Below are positions 62,423-64,000 of a DNA stretch of 64,000 bases, one piece after another. The stretch is from Acetobacter musti (GTDB taxonomy: Bacteria; Pseudomonadota; Alphaproteobacteria; Acetobacterales; Acetobacteraceae), in contig NZ_WOTB01000002.1 of the NCBI RefSeq assembly GCF_011516835.1, forward strand, positions 1 through 64,000, given 5' to 3'. The translations under genes were made by a program, and so were the position numbers. Position 1 is the first letter of the stretch; each line of letters starts with the position of its first letter. Below the pieces are notes generated by a model. It did no database searches. It was not told where the DNA came from and saw nothing but the letters and a program-made list of their open reading frames with translations.

Positions 62423-63658
62423 ATGACGAATCTTGGTATTCTAGGCTTTCTTTTCACATTATCGACATTGTTCGCCCTTTTGAATTACTGGACATTGCGA
62501 CTGCCGATTACCATCGGCGTGATGGTCATGGCGTTGCTGTTCTCGCTTGTTCTCCTGGTGGCCGGGCCTTTCATTCCCGTTTATGACGTGCATGCGATCA
62601 TGCGCTCGGTGCTCGGGACAGTCGATCTGCCAAAAAGTCTGCTTGATGGCGCGCTTTCAATGCTCCTCTTTGCCGGAGCGATGCAGGTTGATCTGAAAAT
62701 GATGCTGGCACGCGGGGTGCCGGTCGTGGTCCTGGCTCTGGCGGGAACGATCCTCGCGGTACTGATTCTTGCGGTGACGGCCTGGGTAGCGCTGCCCTTC
62801 GTCGGTGTTCCGGTGCCGTTTTCCTGGTGTGTCATTCTCGGGGCCATTCTCGCGCCGACTGATCCGGTTTCCGTGGTGGGAATGCTGAGACGGGCGGGAC
62901 TGCCTGCCCCGTTGCAGGCAGTATTCGCTGGAGAAAGCCTGTTCAATGACGGAATCGGGATTGTCGTGTTCGGTGCGACGATCGGACTGGCGACCGGTGA
63001 TGCCTCTCATGTGACGACCCAGGAGGTGATCGAGCGGTTTCTGCTTGAGGCATGCGGCGGTGCGGCCCTGGGCGCGCTGACCGGGGTGGTGACACTCTCT
63101 CTCGTGCGCAGGGTACATGACCACGACATTGATCTGCTGGCATCGCTGGCGCTGGCGACCGGAACATACAGTCTGGCGCATGCACTGCACATGTCAGGAC
63201 CGATCGCTGTCGTTGTGGCCGGGATGAGTATGGCCACGGAACTGGGACAGCGGTCGATACGTGATGCATCGCGGGCAGCGCTGCGCGGGTTCTGGTCCAT
63301 GACGGACGAGGCACTGAACGTTCTGCTGTTTCTGCTGATCGGGCTGGAAATCGTGGAAGTGTCGCCCGGGCTGGGAGTCGTTGCCGGAATGCTGACCGTG
63401 ATTGTGCTGTCGCTGGTGGCGCGGGGGCTGAGTGTAATGCTGGCGGTATTGCCGCTGGACCTGCGGCGGGACCGGCGGGCCGTGGCTGTATTGATCTGGG
63501 GCGGACTGCGCGGCGGTATTTCGGTGGCACTGGCCCTCGGACTGCCTGCCGGAGCGTTGCGGGATACGCTGCTGCCGCTCTGCTACGGCGTGGTCGTGTT
63601 CACCATCGTGGTGCAGGGACTGACGATGGAACGGGTGGCAAAACGACTTTATTCATAA
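62423..63658 (+). CDS. CPA1-family Na+/H+ antiporter
   Basis: 411 residues with about 12 membrane helices. The antiporter core is seen in LLFAGAMQVDLKMML, LGAILAPTDPVSVVGML and AVFAGESLFNDGIGIVVFGATIGL, where the ND pair binds the ion, and VLIWGGLRGGISVALALGLP near the end. This is the NhaP-type pattern, exchanging sodium or potassium for protons, useful in acid conditions. ATG 62423 follows GGAAACC. There is no long hydrophilic C-terminal tail. Confidence 0.92.
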   Translation: MTNLGILGFLFTLSTLFALLNYWTLRLPITIGVMVMALLFSLVLLVAGPFIPVYDVHAIMRSVLGTVDLPKSLLDGALSMLLFAGAMQVDLKMMLARGVPVVVLALAGTILAVLILAVTAWVALPFVGVPVPFSWCVILGAILAPTDPVSVVGMLRRAGLPAPLQAVFAGESLFNDGIGIVVFGATIGLATGDASHVTTQEVIERFLLEACGGAALGALTGVVTLSLVRRVHDHDIDLLASLALATGTYSLAHALHMSGPIAVVVAGMSMATELGQRSIRDASRAALRGFWSMTDEALNVLLFLLIGLEIVEVSPGLGVVAGMLTVIVLSLVARGLSVMLAVLPLDLRRDRRAVAVLIWGGLRGGISVALALGLPAGALRDTLLPLCYGVVVFTIVVQGLTMERVAKRLYS

Positions 63659-63761
63659 ACCATCCGGAACTGAACGCTTCCGCCAGAGACACACGGCATT
63701 ATGTCTGTCCGTTCACCTGTCCTGGTGTGGTGCTCTTCCGGCAAAGCGTCCTGGCGTGCTG

Positions 63762-64000
63762 TCAGTTCGCCGGGCCAGATGTGTTCCGGGTGTGTTCGTT
63801 GAGTTTGCGGTGCAGTTCGAGGCCCTGAATCAGCCGGGTTGAATCGGCCGGAGTCAGCATGAGACCGACCGGTCCCCAGGCCGGATGCTGGAAAGCGAGA
63901 ACGGAGCCCTGGGCGTCCCGGTCGAGCTGGAGAGCCCAGTTGGTACGGCGGACCGGCGAGACATTGACGCCTTCGATGGGCGGTGGAGGAGCGGATGCGA
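63762..64000 (-). CDS. Hypothetical protein, C-terminal part (runs off the window)
   Basis: An open frame enters from the right edge and ends with TGA at 63762-63764. About 78 residues are visible: a proline run (APPPPIEGVNV), then SPVRRTNWALQLDRDAQGSVLAFQHPAWGPVGLMLTPADSTRLIQGLELHRKLNEH. The even codon pattern and coherent composition suggest a real gene, but no family is recognised. It converges on the antiporter gene. Confidence 0.55.
   Translation of the reverse strand, partial: ASAPPPPIEGVNVSPVRRTNWALQLDRDAQGSVLAFQHPAWGPVGLMLTPADSTRLIQGLELHRKLNEHTRNTSGPAN

Noticed and set aside
1..64000. CRISPR array, integrase, attachment sites or plasmid origin
   Set aside because: No regularly spaced repeats, cas-like proteins, recombinases or iteron clusters were seen; apart from the edge IS the window looks chromosomal.

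Overview
The window is high-GC chromosomal DNA. It most resembles an acetic acid bacterium (Acetobacteraceae, Alphaproteobacteria). The reasons are many TonB-dependent receptors, a PepSY/DUF3325/DUF3649 iron-uptake set, sugar-polyol style genes (gluconolactonase-like, kefir-ADH-like SDR), an alphaproteobacterial TadA-type deaminase, and dispersed hairpin repeats of the GGGCTCTGCCC kind. The species cannot be fixed from the sequence alone. No tRNA, rRNA, CRISPR array or complete mobile element was seen.

Layout. 1-110: probable end of an insertion sequence that cuts off a TonB receptor gene (111-906). 1124-4689: LacI-type regulator, shikimate-dehydrogenase-like enzyme and sugar-porter MFS transporter, with a perfect 20-bp palindrome before the enzyme gene. 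4696-9226: Fe/2OG-oxygenase-like protein, a frameshifted oleate hydratase and a CYTH-CHAD protein. 9333-17379: ArgE-type deacetylase coupled to an AstE-like protein, two glycosyltransferases and a large RgpF-HAD protein, probably for a surface polysaccharide. 17688-22103: siderophore receptor operon. 22346-27102: orphan solute-binding protein, bacteriophytochrome kinase with its heme oxygenase, and an extensin-like protein. 27240-30799: glycosyltransferase, NodS-like methyltransferase, PIG-L deacetylase and acyl-CoA-dehydrogenase-like protein, a set resembling the chemistry of Nod-factor assembly. 30967-32800: YbaK and SMP-30 proteins.

32939-40660 looks like one uptake and catabolism regulon: outer-membrane receptor, two isopenicillin-N-synthase-like dioxygenases (one frameshifted), NCS1 nucleobase-type permease, Asp/Glu/hydantoin-racemase-like protein and a divergent GntR/FCD regulator. 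An 11-bp sequence (TGTTAACAATC) occurs both in the gntR/racemase intergenic region and in front of the receptor gene. The substrate is probably a nucleobase, hydantoin or related heterocycle.

40719-64000 is mostly housekeeping: pyrD, a HAD hydrolase, a second AroE-like protein, another TonB receptor, a GH5 glycosidase without a signal peptide, DegP/HtrA with a clear terminator, two lipoproteins, glutaminyl cyclotransferase, a decayed quinone oxidoreductase, a periplasmic cyclase-family protein, TadA-like deaminase, a 49-residue His-rich secreted peptide, an SDR alcohol dehydrogenase, a C26 glutamine amidotransferase, pseudouridine synthase, RsmD, YigZ, a PAP2 protein, an SDR lacking its catalytic residues, and a CPA1 Na+/H+ antiporter. 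At least three genes are broken by small indels (6558, 35890, 53231-54158). Either this genome is losing genes or the assembly has indel errors; raw reads would decide.
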